Below are positions 55,666 to 64,000 of a stretch of 64,000 nt of DNA, in pieces. Location of the stretch: the NCBI GenBank assembly GCA_937876315.1, contig CALEHQ010000039.1, forward strand, positions 1-64,000, in the 5' to 3' direction. Position 1 is the first letter of the stretch; each line of letters starts with the position of its first letter. The notes under the pieces are model-generated. The model made no database searches. It saw only the letters and a list, made by a program, of their open reading frames with translations, and had not been told where the DNA came from. The position numbers and the translations under genes were made by a program. This stretch comes from an uncultured Actinomycetes bacterium. Lineage in GTDB: Bacteria > Actinomycetota > Acidimicrobiia > Acidimicrobiales > Acidimicrobilacustridaceae.

Positions 55666-57426
55666 GTGAAGTTTCCGGTTCTCCACCCGCGGTCGCTCGT
55701 CAACCGCAAGACGCTGAAGGACGACTCGATGGCGGGCTTGGTGCTCGGCGTTGAGAGCGTTCCCGACGGTCTGGCAAGCGGCCTGCTGGCAGGCGTCAAC
55801 CCGGTTGCGGGTCTCTACAGCTACATGTTCGGGCTCGCAGGCGCAGCGATGTTCACCAGCACGGCCTTCATGGCGGTGCAGGGCACCGGAGCGATGGCGA
55901 TCATCGTGGCCGACGTCGACCTGGCCTCTCGTGACGATCCTGCTCGCGCCCTGTACACCCTCTCGATCCTGACCGGTGTGGTGATGATCCTGGCCGGACT
56001 GCTCCGACTCGGGTCCTTCCTTCGTTTCGTCTCGAACTCGGTGATGACCGGGTTCATCACGGCAGTCGGCGTCAACATCGTGCTCGGTCAGCTCACTGAC
56101 TTCACCGGCTACGAGGCTGAGGGCGGTGGCCGCTTGACGCGGACACTCAATCTGATTCTCAACTTCTGGAAGATCGACGTCGCCACCTTGACCGTCGGCG
56201 TGGTGACCATCATCTTGATCGTCACGCTGCAGCGCACAAAGCTCGGCCCGTTGGGGCTCGTCGTTGCGGTCTTTGCCGGATCAGCGGTTGCCGGAATCTT
56301 CGACCTGCTCGATCGCGACGTCGAACGCGTTCGCGACATCGTCGACGTCCCACGCTCGCTGCCGCTGATCACCATGCCGGTCTTCGGCGATATTCCGACC
56401 CTCTTCATCCCCGCCCTCTCGCTCGCCTTCGTCGGCCTCGTCCAGGGCGCAGGTGTCTCTGCAGGCTTCCCCAACGAAGACGGCTCACCGCAGGACGAAT
56501 CCCAAGACTTCGTCGGTCAGGGTGCCGGCAACATCGCTGCCGGACTCTTCCAAGGCATGCCGGTCGGCGGCTCAATGTCGGGGAGCTCACTGGTTGCATC
56601 GGCAGGAGCGAAGACACGAACCGCCGCCTTCTTCGCTGCCGGAGTAATGGCGGTAGTGATCCTCCTTTTTGGTGGGGTCATCGAACTCGTCGCGATGCCC
56701 TCGCTGGCGGCACTGCTGATCGTGGTGGGCATCGGCACGATCCGTCCGAGCCGCATCATCTCCGTCGCGAAAACAGGCACGGTGCCCTTGGCCGTGATGT
56801 CGATTACGGCGATACTCACCTTGGTCATCCCGCTGCAGTTCGCGGTTCTGGTCGGTGTCGGCATCTCGACCATCCTCTTCGTGCTCCGGCAATCGACCCG
56901 GCTGGTCACCCGTCGACTCGTGTTCCACGACGACGGTCGCATCGAGGAGACCGACCCGCGGGAAACCGTGCCGCCCAACGAGGTCGTCGTCCTGCAGCCC
57001 TATGGAGCGCTCTTCTTCGCCACCGCATCGACATTGCTGGAACAGATGCCCACGGTGACACCGGAATCGAAGAATTCGGTGGTGGTGCTGCGCGTCCGCG
57101 GTGTGGACGACGCCGGGGCGACACTCATTGACGTCGTCAAGCAATACGCAGAATCGCTCCGAGAAACTGACAGCAAGCTGATGATCGTCACGGGCAATCG
57201 CAATGTGATTCGCCAGCTGCGCGTCACTGGTGCCACCGATGTGATCGGCGCCGAAAACATCTATCGCAGTACCAAGTTCCTGGGCGAAAGCACGCGCCAA
57301 GCCCACGACGACGCACGAGAGTGGATCTCAGAACGGGTCCTGGCGGGCCACCAATCGACTGAGCAACCACCCGAGATCGATGACAACGAGGATCACGCCG
57401 ATGGTCAGGAGGATCAAGATGTGTAA
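55666..57426 (+). CDS. SulP-family anion transporter with STAS domain
   Basis: 586 residues: membrane domain (about 20-420) with GLVLGVESVPDGLASGLLAGVNPVAGLY as the SulP start motif, then a STAS-like domain (about 470-560; SVVVLRVRGVDDAGATLIDVV). Likely a sulfate, bicarbonate or dicarboxylate transporter. Acidic C-terminal tail. GTG 55666 with AGGGG upstream is chosen; a longer frame begins at 55534. Followed closely by a small secreted peptide and an AI-2E-type permease. Confidence 0.83.
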   Translation: MKFPVLHPRSLVNRKTLKDDSMAGLVLGVESVPDGLASGLLAGVNPVAGLYSYMFGLAGAAMFTSTAFMAVQGTGAMAIIVADVDLASRDDPARALYTLSILTGVVMILAGLLRLGSFLRFVSNSVMTGFITAVGVNIVLGQLTDFTGYEAEGGGRLTRTLNLILNFWKIDVATLTVGVVTIILIVTLQRTKLGPLGLVVAVFAGSAVAGIFDLLDRDVERVRDIVDVPRSLPLITMPVFGDIPTLFIPALSLAFVGLVQGAGVSAGFPNEDGSPQDESQDFVGQGAGNIAAGLFQGMPVGGSMSGSSLVASAGAKTRTAAFFAAGVMAVVILLFGGVIELVAMPSLAALLIVVGIGTIRPSRIISVAKTGTVPLAVMSITAILTLVIPLQFAVLVGVGISTILFVLRQSTRLVTRRLVFHDDGRIEETDPRETVPPNEVVVLQPYGALFFATASTLLEQMPTVTPESKNSVVVLRVRGVDDAGATLIDVVKQYAESLRETDSKLMIVTGNRNVIRQLRVTGATDVIGAENIYRSTKFLGESTRQAHDDAREWISERVLAGHQSTEQPPEIDDNEDHADGQEDQDV

Positions 57427-57526
57427 CCGACGAATCACTGTTCGGCTCGTGACAGCAGTCGTTGCCGGACTGATCTTCGCAACGCCGATGGTTGCACAGG
57501 CGGCGCCGGGTCAGGATCTGTGGTGA
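57419..57526 (+). CDS. 35-residue peptide with signal sequence
   Basis: ATG 57419 to TGA 57526. Sequence: basic start MCNRRITVRLV, hydrophobic TAVVAGLIFATPMV, then AQAAPGQDLW, as in a Sec signal peptide with AQA cleavage site, leaving only about 7 mature residues. A strong AGGAGGA site (57407-57413) lies 5 bp before the ATG. It overlaps the SulP stop and, by GTGA, the next gene, so it may also serve for translational coupling. Confidence 0.55.
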   Translation: MCNRRITVRLVTAVVAGLIFATPMVAQAAPGQDLW

Positions 57527-58734
57527 CGGCGCCCGCACCGGAGGAGGACTCCCACGCCGATCGTGCGCTCAGCGCCGCGGATCCTGGACTGATGCCCGAC
57601 TCCTCGACCACGCCCGATGTCCCCGCCGGCCAGTTCGGTGTCACGCTCAACCGCGTCGGCGTCGGCATCTGGACACTGATCGGCGCGATCATCCTGCTCT
57701 CAATCTGCGCAGCAGTCCTCGCCGCGCTCAGTGAACTGATGCTGCCACTCGTCTTCGCAGCGATGATGGGGGCGGTGCTCCGGCCCGTCGCGGTCAAGAT
57801 GCACCGCAAGGTCAAACCGGGCATTGCTGCCATGATCATCGTCGCCGGCTCGATTGTGGCCATCGCCGGCGTCGCCCTGCTCGCCTTCCGCGCCGTTGTC
57901 GAGGAAGCCGGCGAACTGTCCGCCGAAATCGACGAGGCATTGGAAACCATGTCGACCACGACCGGAGCTGTCGAGATCGATGCCGCAGCACTCGACGACC
58001 TCCGCAACGCGGTCGCCTCGCTTGCCGGTGCAATCGGCCGCGGTCTCCTCACCGGGCTCTTGAGCGGCGTCGGCGCAGTGGTCGGCATCGTCAGCGGCTC
58101 GATCCTCGGTGCACTCATCTTGTACTACGTCCTGAAAGACACCCCTGAGATCCGGTCCTTCATGGTGCGGTCATTCCCCGATCGGTTCCGCGACGAGGTC
58201 AACTCGTTCATCTCCAGTTCGGTGCAGGCGGTCCGCGGTTATTGGGCGGGACGCAGTGTCATGTCTGCCGTCGTCACGTTGGTCGTGGTCGCGGTGAGCG
58301 TGATGATGGACCTGCCCCTCATCGCGACGATCGGAATCGTCAACTTCGTCGGCGGGTTCATTCCCTACATCGGTGCCTTCATCGGCGGGTCGCTCGCCAC
58401 GCTGCTCGCCGTGTCCAACGGTGGTATCGACCAGGGCCTCGTGATGTTGGTCATTGTGCTCACCGCCAACCTGCTGCTCGAGAACTTGCTTGAACCGCGC
58501 ATCATGGGCGATCGGTTGCGCATCCATCCACTTGCCGTGCTGTTGGCCACCGCAGCCGGTGGCGTGATCGGCGGGATCATGGGACTCATCCTCGCCGTCC
58601 CCGTCACCGTGGTCGGCTTCGACCTGCTCCGCCGGCTCCGACGCCACGCAGCTCCGATGGCGGCGCGAGTCACCGCTGACCAACTACGCGCCCTGGCCGG
58701 CCCGGACCGGTCCGCTAACCCTCAAGATCTCTGA
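57523..58734 (+). CDS. AI-2E-family transporter/permease
   Basis: 403 residues. Eight or so membrane helices with a central soluble loop (about 125-160). FVGGFIPYIGAFIGGSLATLLAV and NLLLENLLEPRIMGDRLRIHPLAVLLATAAGG are the family motifs (PerM/AI-2 exporter-like, in some cases Na+/H+ antiport). GTG 57523 (or GTG 57520) overlaps the preceding small gene. Confidence 0.84.
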   Translation: MTAPAPEEDSHADRALSAADPGLMPDSSTTPDVPAGQFGVTLNRVGVGIWTLIGAIILLSICAAVLAALSELMLPLVFAAMMGAVLRPVAVKMHRKVKPGIAAMIIVAGSIVAIAGVALLAFRAVVEEAGELSAEIDEALETMSTTTGAVEIDAAALDDLRNAVASLAGAIGRGLLTGLLSGVGAVVGIVSGSILGALILYYVLKDTPEIRSFMVRSFPDRFRDEVNSFISSSVQAVRGYWAGRSVMSAVVTLVVVAVSVMMDLPLIATIGIVNFVGGFIPYIGAFIGGSLATLLAVSNGGIDQGLVMLVIVLTANLLLENLLEPRIMGDRLRIHPLAVLLATAAGGVIGGIMGLILAVPVTVVGFDLLRRLRRHAAPMAARVTADQLRALAGPDRSANPQDL

Positions 58735-58755
58735 CATCGCGTCCGCGATGTTCGC

Positions 58756-58890
58756 TCAGCGGGGGCGATCGCCGTGCACGGTGATTCGACGCATGTGCCG
58801 ACGAGACCCGGCATAGTCGTAGACAGCGTAGTGCTGCACGCTACGATTGTCCCACATCACCAGCGTGCGGGGCTGCCACCTGACCCGCCA
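58756..58890 (-). pseudogene. C-terminal remnant of a TauD/TfdA-family dioxygenase
   Basis: Translated on the minus strand, the last 43 or so residues read [20 protein letters not shown] followed by [21 protein letters not shown] and a stop at 58756. This matches the end of TauD-type enzymes (compare FRWEPGSIAFWDNRATAH in the gene at 27488), including the distal His and the 2-oxoglutarate-binding Arg. The N-terminal 240 or so residues are absent; the next gene starts instead. Confidence 0.7.
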
Positions 58891-58900
58891 TCTATTCGAC

Positions 58901-58917
58901 CTCTCGAGATTCGAGAG
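58901..58917. repeat. Short palindrome before the DUF1254 gene
   Basis: CTCTCGA and TCGAGAG (7 bp) flank GAT, just at the break point of the TauD remnant and 17 bp before the next start codon. Could be an operator or a junction relic. Confidence 0.35.
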
Positions 58918-58934
58918 AAGTGAAAGGACTCCGA

Positions 58935-60404
58935 ATGCCCTCCAATCAGATCCCCGAAGGTTTCAACACCCCAGTTCCGTCGAAGATCTTGACGCCCGAT
59001 CACGTTGACTCGCGGATCGGATCGCTGGACTTCGTTGACGGTGTGCCGACGGCCGATACGGCCGGCCGAGTGTTCGATCATCTCGACTTCCTCCGCAGCG
59101 TCGAGGTGTTCTTGAATTGCATCCCAGCAGCTTCGATCGAGGCGATGCGGCTCGGATTCCTGTCGCAGGGGATCGACGCGTGCAACAAGTTGCTGATCAT
59201 GGACGAACTGTTGGACTCCGGGCTGTTCTTCCTCACCGGGAACACCGACACGGTGTATTGCGGCGGGTTCCTCGATCTTGAGCAAGACGGTCCCACGGTG
59301 GTCGAGATCCCGCCAGGGTCCGGGCCGGGAACCGTGAACGATGCGTGGTTCCGGTTCGTGATCGACATGGGCGGGCCGGGGCCTGACCGCGGGCAGGGCG
59401 GAAAGTACCTGATCACGCCTCCCGGCTACGACGGAGAGATCCCCGACGGCTACTTCGTCGCAGAATCTACGAGCTACAGCAACTTGATCATCCTGCGCGG
59501 ATTCCTCGTCGACGGCAAGCCCGACGCGGCGACGAAGATGTTCACCGAGGGCGTCAAGATCTACCCACTGTCGCAAATCGATGACCAGCCGGAGATGGAG
59601 TTCATCTCGACGGCCGGAAAGCTGTTCAACACGATTCACGCAAATGATTCCGACTTCTACGCGGAGTTGGCGCCGGTGATTCATCGTGAGCCGATCGACA
59701 TGCTTGATCCCGAGACGCGCGGTTTGCTGGCCGCGATTGGCATCCACAAGGACAAGCCGTTCGCTCCCGACGAGCGGATGCAACAGATTCTCGTCGAGGC
59801 AGCCGAGGTGGGAAATGCGACGGCTCGTTCGTTGTATTTCCGCTGGCGCGACGACGAGCCGAAGATCTACAGCGATCGGCAGTGGCACACCTACTTCATC
59901 GGCGGCGACTACCAATGGCTCCGTGACGAAGGGCGAGGCGGTCGCCATCTCGATGCCCGCACGTTCTTCTTCTACGTCGGTACTGTCAACACGCCGGCGA
60001 TGGCATTGGAGCTCGTCGGTATCGGCTCGCAGTACGCCGGCGCAGACACCGACAGCGGTGGCAGCTTCCTCGACGGGTCCAAGTCCTACCGGCTGACGCT
60101 TCCGGCAAACGTGCCAGCCAAGAACTTCTGGTCGATCTGCGTCTACGACCCACAGACCCGGTCCGAGCTGCAGACCTCACAGCCCTACCCCAGCCGCAAC
60201 AACGCACGCGGCGAACTTGAGTTCAACAGCGACGGCTCAGTCGACATCCTGTTCGGGCCGGAACAACCAGCAGAGCTCCAGAACAACTGGATCCAAACCG
60301 TCCCCGGAAAGGGCTGGTTCACGATCCTCCGGATGTACGGCCCGCTCGAACCCTGGTACGACCACACGTGGAGGCCCGGAGACATCGAGCCGATCTCGAA
60401 TTGA
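58935..60404 (+). CDS. DUF1254/DUF1214 protein
   Basis: 489 residues. [32 protein letters not shown] is the DUF1254 part (about 95-130) and [28 protein letters not shown] with [17 protein letters not shown] the DUF1214 part. No signal peptide is visible. Often near transporters; function unknown. ATG 58935 has AAAGGA 7 bp upstream. Confidence 0.8.
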   Translation: MPSNQIPEGFNTPVPSKILTPDHVDSRIGSLDFVDGVPTADTAGRVFDHLDFLRSVEVFLNCIPAASIEAMRLGFLSQGIDACNKLLIMDELLDSGLFFLTGNTDTVYCGGFLDLEQDGPTVVEIPPGSGPGTVNDAWFRFVIDMGGPGPDRGQGGKYLITPPGYDGEIPDGYFVAESTSYSNLIILRGFLVDGKPDAATKMFTEGVKIYPLSQIDDQPEMEFISTAGKLFNTIHANDSDFYAELAPVIHREPIDMLDPETRGLLAAIGIHKDKPFAPDERMQQILVEAAEVGNATARSLYFRWRDDEPKIYSDRQWHTYFIGGDYQWLRDEGRGGRHLDARTFFFYVGTVNTPAMALELVGIGSQYAGADTDSGGSFLDGSKSYRLTLPANVPAKNFWSICVYDPQTRSELQTSQPYPSRNNARGELEFNSDGSVDILFGPEQPAELQNNWIQTVPGKGWFTILRMYGPLEPWYDHTWRPGDIEPISN

Positions 60405-60476
60405 GGCTCGAGGGAAATCGGACACCTTGCTACGGCGATGAGTTGTCCGAACGTCGATGAGAGAGGAGGTCCTCAG

Positions 60477-62276
60477 ATGGCCCTCAAAGCAGTGCCGGAT
60501 TGGATCGCCGGTTACGACCGTCGATGGTTAACGGCTGATGTGATCGCCGGGTTGACCGTCGCCGCGATCTTGGTTCCCGAAGGAATGGCGTACGCCCAGG
60601 TGGCCGGAGTGGCTGCAGAGGTCGCCTTCTACACGATTCCGCCCGCTCTCGTCCTGTACGCGCTGTTCGGATCGTCGCGACAGCTCGTCGTCGCGACCAG
60701 CGGGGCGATTGCCGTGCTCTCCGCCTCGATCGTGGGCTCGATGGTCGACGGCGGATCGGAGGAGTATGTCGCGTACTCAGCCGCGCTGGCCATGTTCGCC
60801 GGCGTGATCGCGGTGCTGTGCGGCTTGCTCAAGCTGGGGCGGATCGCCCAGTTCTTCTCCGAGTCGGTGCTGACCGGTTTCGTGTTCGGTCTCGCCCTCG
60901 TCATCTCGATCAAACAGGTCCCAAAAGTCCTGGGCATCGAGTCATCCGACGGCAACTTCTTCGAGCGACTCTGGGACATCGTGCGACATCTGGGAGACGC
61001 CGATCGTGCGAGCGTCGTCGTCGGTGTCAGCTCGATCGTCGTAATGCTCCTCATCGAACGCTTTGCAGACAAGGTGCCTGCCGCTCTGGTAGTGCTGATC
61101 GGAGGCATCATCGCCGGCACCATCTTCGACCTCGCCGACGAGGGCGTCGAAGTGCTCGGCGAAGTTCCATCGGGACTCGCCGCTCCGGCGCTTCCCGACA
61201 TCGCCGCCTCCGACATCGGTGCGCTGATCATGGGCGGGTTGGTGCTCGCATTGGTCGCATTCGCCGAAGAGGTAGGGCCCGCAAACGAGTTCGCGTCGAA
61301 GCACCGCTACGAGACCGATGGCAACCAGGAGCTGGTCGGCCTCGGAGCCGCCAACCTGGGTGCCGGTCTGTTCCAGGGGTTTCCGGTCGGGTCGAGCCTG
61401 TCGACCTCGGCGGCGAACGATGGCGCCGGCGCACGGTCGCCGCTGTCGCTCCTCGTCGCCGCCTTTGTCGTCGTCGTGGTTGCACTTTTCCTCACCGGGA
61501 CGTTGGAGAACCTGCCCGAACCCACACTCGCCGCGATCGTGTTGGTCGCGATCAGCGGACTGATGAAGACACCCCAGATGAAACGCCTCTGGAAGATCAG
61601 CAGACGGGACTTCCTGCTGGCTGCGACTGCACTCGCCGGGGTCCTGATCTTCGACACGCTCGCAGGCCTCACCATCGCCGTGATCGTCTCACTCGGCCTC
61701 GTGATCTGGCGGGCCTCGTCAGCAAGCCTCTCAACGCTCGGTCGGAAGCCCGGGTCGGGAGAGTTCGTGGCACTCAGCGAAAACCCCGAGTCGCTGACCG
61801 TCGACGGACTGCTCATTGTGCGGCCAGAAGAACCGATGTTCTTCGCGAACGCCGCATCGATTCGAGCCGCTGTGCGGCGCGCAGCGGAAGCGAGCAAAAC
61901 GCCACTCGTTGCTGTCGTGCTCGATCTCGAAGCAACCGTGGACATCGACGTGCCGGGCTGTGACAGCCTTCGTGAACTCGTCGAAGACCTTGATCGTCAA
62001 GACATTCAGCTTGGACTGACTCGTGTCCGGAGCACCATGCGACAGATTCTCGACGACACCGGCGTGATCGACGCTGTCGGGGTAGACCGGATCTTCACGT
62101 CAGATGGAGCAGCGGTCGCGGCGTTTGCATCCAGAACCGGGAAGACTCCAGACCCCGACGCCGTCGCAGCAGAGGCGGGTGCGGCCCTCGGCGAGCTCGC
62201 CGATCTCCTCGATGACGAGGCGGTGTCATTGCGTCTTCGTCGTGCGATCGAGGCGCTTGAACCCGACGCAGAATAG
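60477..62276 (+). CDS. SulP-family anion transporter with STAS domain (second copy)
   Basis: 599 residues. IAGLTVAAILVPEGMAYAQVAGV is the SulP N-terminal motif, with FPVGSSLSTSAANDGAGARSPLS in the core; the STAS domain follows (about 455-545; VVLDLEATVDIDVPGCDSLRELV). Only distantly related to the copy at 55666, so not a recent duplication. GAGGAGGT lies 8 bp before ATG 60477. Confidence 0.87.
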   Translation: MALKAVPDWIAGYDRRWLTADVIAGLTVAAILVPEGMAYAQVAGVAAEVAFYTIPPALVLYALFGSSRQLVVATSGAIAVLSASIVGSMVDGGSEEYVAYSAALAMFAGVIAVLCGLLKLGRIAQFFSESVLTGFVFGLALVISIKQVPKVLGIESSDGNFFERLWDIVRHLGDADRASVVVGVSSIVVMLLIERFADKVPAALVVLIGGIIAGTIFDLADEGVEVLGEVPSGLAAPALPDIAASDIGALIMGGLVLALVAFAEEVGPANEFASKHRYETDGNQELVGLGAANLGAGLFQGFPVGSSLSTSAANDGAGARSPLSLLVAAFVVVVVALFLTGTLENLPEPTLAAIVLVAISGLMKTPQMKRLWKISRRDFLLAATALAGVLIFDTLAGLTIAVIVSLGLVIWRASSASLSTLGRKPGSGEFVALSENPESLTVDGLLIVRPEEPMFFANAASIRAAVRRAAEASKTPLVAVVLDLEATVDIDVPGCDSLRELVEDLDRQDIQLGLTRVRSTMRQILDDTGVIDAVGVDRIFTSDGAAVAAFASRTGKTPDPDAVAAEAGAALGELADLLDDEAVSLRLRRAIEALEPDAE

Positions 62277-62864
62277 AGGTCCAACTCCTACGTTCCGGCC
62301 CGCGCCCGCGAGTTGGCCGAGGTCGTTTGACCACCACTCACGAACCGCGTCTGGCCGTTGCAGGCCCTCCCGCGGCCTCAAGACCGTCCTCGGAGTCGCT
62401 GCCCGGCGTCAGAACGACATGTCGCCGTCCCACTCCTAGCTGCCAAGTCGCACGCCTCAGAAACAGTCGACGCCACCCGATAATCGCTGCCACCACTCGT
62501 CGGATGACCCGTCCGAGATCTACACGTCCCGCTCGGGAGAGACCGCCCGGACGTGCGCACAGAGCGCTCCGCGTCGATACGTGCGCATCCTTGCACTCGC
62601 CGGTTGCCGGGAATGTTGCGCAGCGTCCATGTTCACGACTCGGGAGTATCGAGTGGGCCTGAGACGGCGGCGTACGCGGCGTTGCGTGCAGCCTCGCTCC
62701 GCATTGCGGACCTCGTGGGGGTTCGAGTGCGAGCGACGACAACGACGACGACTGACCGCAGCCTGGCCCACATATCCAGGGTCCACGATGAGGGCATACG
62801 CCAACGGCGGGTCGCGGGTTTGTCGTGGGCCAGCCCAGTTGCGCGGACCCTGCGACCGTCTCCA
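62277..62864. other. 588 bp without a recognised gene
   Basis: Several open frames exist on both strands, but all are rich in Arg, Ser and Thr without family features, as expected for non-coding GC-rich DNA. CCAACTC at 62281 and GAGTTGG at 62310 could form a 7-bp stem after the SulP gene. Confidence 0.5.
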
Positions 62865-63185
62865 TCACGCCGGGAGCGGTACGAAGGGCTCGTGATCGTG
62901 GGGAACGGTAGGGAATCGTTGCGCGGTCCAGTCGGCCTTGGCCTGTTCGATGCGGTCGAGGTCGCTGTGGACGAAGTTCCACCAGATGTGGCGTTTCCCG
63001 ACTGGTTCACCGCCCAGCACGATGGCTGTGCCGGGTCCGCTCAGTGAGGTTGCGGCGGCGGGCCGGAGCACGGCGAGTTGGCCAGCGGTGACGAGCTCGT
63101 TGTTGACCCAGATATCTCCACGGAGGGCGATGACGGCGAGTTCGGGATGATCGGCGGCGATGGGAAAGGACGATTCAAGACTCAT
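62865..63185 (-). pseudogene. Pirin-family protein, C-terminal fragment
   Basis: 106 residues: ESSFPIAADHPELAVIALRGD, then IWVNNELVTAGQLAVLR, GTAIVLGGEPVGKRHIWWN and the end HDHEPFVPLPA, which together match the C-terminal cupin of pirins. The N-terminal, metal-binding half should lie at higher coordinates but is replaced by the integrase gene. Broken at about 63172-63190. Confidence 0.72.
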
Positions 63186-63188
63186 GTG

Positions 63189-64000
63189 ATGAACGAGATC
63201 AATCGAGGTTCGTACATTGCACCCGAGCGAGGACGCCAAACCTTTAGTCACTATGCGGAGTTGTGGATGAAGACCCTCGACCCAACTCCTTCTACAAAGG
63301 CAAACTACGAGTCGATCCTGAACCGCCACCTCCTCCCCAGTCTCGGACAGATGGAAGTCTCACGAATCCAGTGGTTGACATTGGAGAATCTGAAGAACTC
63401 GCTGCTTGAAAAGGGCCTTCACCCGAAGACTGTCCGGAACATCATGAACCCGGTGAGCGGGATCCTGAAGACAGCAGTTCGGGATGGAGCGATCGCCGGT
63501 AATCCTTCCCGTGAACTTTCGATCCCGAAGAACCGGAACTCAACGCCGGTACGACCAGCATCGCCTGAAGAGATCCTGGATCTCACCGCCGAGATGACCC
63601 CAGCGGACCGACTCCTGGTTCTCTTCGCAACCTTCAGCGGACTTCGTGCCGGCGAGTGCGGAGGGCTTCAGGTAGGAGACCTCGACTTTGCAAATCGCAG
63701 GGTCCACGTTGTCCGCTCCATCACTGAACCCCACGGCATCGCCCAGTTAAAGGAACCGAAGAACGGGAAGAACCGAACTGTCCCGCTCCCGCCATTCCTG
63801 ATGAAACAACTGACCGAGCATCTAGAGGACCGGGGAGTTACTGCTGACCCGACAGCGCAAGTGTTCACCTCACCAGATGGTGGGCTGTATCGCCACTCGA
63901 ACTTCTACCCTCGGATCTTCAAACCCGCCGTGAAGGCTCATGGTCTCGGCGGTTTCAAGTTTCACCACCTCCGACACACCTACGCCTCACTGCTCATCGA
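63189..64000 (+). CDS. Tyrosine recombinase/phage-type integrase (3' partial, 5' truncated)
   Basis: 270 codons to the window end. Core-binding domain TFSHYAELWMKTLDPTPSTKANYESILNRHLLPSLG, then the catalytic domain with Arg in FSGLRAGECGGL (about 155-160) and H-x-x-R in KFHHLRHTYASLLI. The Tyr nucleophile lies beyond the window. The sequence around MNEINRGSY corresponds to the end of the N-terminal arm-type domain, so the usual first 50-60 residues are missing or reside across the junction with pirin. ATG 63189 is only the first usable codon. Confidence 0.8.
   Translation, partial: MNEINRGSYIAPERGRQTFSHYAELWMKTLDPTPSTKANYESILNRHLLPSLGQMEVSRIQWLTLENLKNSLLEKGLHPKTVRNIMNPVSGILKTAVRDGAIAGNPSRELSIPKNRNSTPVRPASPEEILDLTAEMTPADRLLVLFATFSGLRAGECGGLQVGDLDFANRRVHVVRSITEPHGIAQLKEPKNGKNRTVPLPPFLMKQLTEHLEDRGVTADPTAQVFTSPDGGLYRHSNFYPRIFKPAVKAHGLGGFKFHHLRHTYASLLI

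Noticed and set aside
62338-62982. Long minus-strand open frame of 214 residues
   Set aside because: Composition is Arg/Pro/Ser/Thr-rich with no domain feature, and it overlaps other equally long frames and the pirin fragment; typical of GC-rich non-coding DNA.
1-64000. tRNA, rRNA and CRISPR arrays
   Set aside because: No cloverleaf-like segments, rRNA signatures or regularly spaced repeats were seen on reading both strands.

Overview
The window reads as chromosome of a moderately GC-rich actinobacterium, most likely of the Acidimicrobiia (Ilumatobacter-like) type. This is inferred from gene content: a NucS/EndoMS mismatch endonuclease instead of a MutS/MutL system, a Lys/Arg-rich HU-like tail, a deazaflavin (F420)-dependent Ddn-like reductase, many SDRs, acyl-CoA enzymes, MaoC hydratases and a P450, plus frequent GTG starts and GGGGG-type ribosome binding sites. 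No tRNA, rRNA or CRISPR array was seen.

Bases 1-10 kb hold housekeeping genes: the 3' end of a lysine-rich DNA-binding protein with a UUCG-loop terminator, ettA, a small membrane protein, a CysQ-like phosphatase, an ABC1/UbiB kinase, nucS, a MaoC hydratase with an SDR, rmuC, and a fatty acid desaturase behind a TetR-type palindrome. From 10 to 15.3 kb a minus-strand operon (class II aldolase, amidohydrolase, tandem-VOC protein, P450, AhpD-like protein) looks like an uncharacterised catabolic unit, divergent from an aldo/keto reductase, alpha/beta hydrolase and SDR operon (15.6-18.5 kb). At 18.9-21.7 kb a sulfatase-superfamily enzyme resembling phosphonate monoester hydrolases diverges from a translationally coupled PhnY-like oxygenase and PhnZ-like HD oxygenase. 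This is a probable oxidative organophosphonate degradation locus and the most interesting metabolic unit seen.

Bases 21.7-30.5 kb hold scattered oxidoreductases, an MFS transporter, a TauD-type dioxygenase and an enoyl-CoA hydratase/acyl-CoA dehydrogenase pair. A complete cydABDC operon follows (30.8-36.5 kb). Bases 36.6-44.4 kb carry a saccharopine-dehydrogenase-like protein, a HAPMO-like Baeyer-Villiger monooxygenase, exonuclease III, a double-hotdog thioesterase, an SDR and a nucleosidase. At 44.5-48.9 kb an SDR, FAD oxidoreductase, DUF1365 and CFA-synthase operon with tight overlaps probably modifies membrane lipids.

From about 49.7 kb the character changes to an accessory region. A 71-bp exact direct repeat brackets a PhyH dioxygenase, a lipoprotein and an MFS gene and makes a chimeric ORF. 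After it come DUF6325/SHOCT gene pairs (one intact, one frameshifted), a GAP-family membrane protein, two SulP transporters, an AI-2E-type permease, a DUF1254 protein, remnants of TauD and possibly DedA genes, and a truncated pirin gene abutting a tyrosine integrase that runs off the window. Base composition appears higher in G+C after about 52.5 kb (by eye, not computed). The signs fit a decaying genomic island; an assembly chimera at the two junctions must also be considered.
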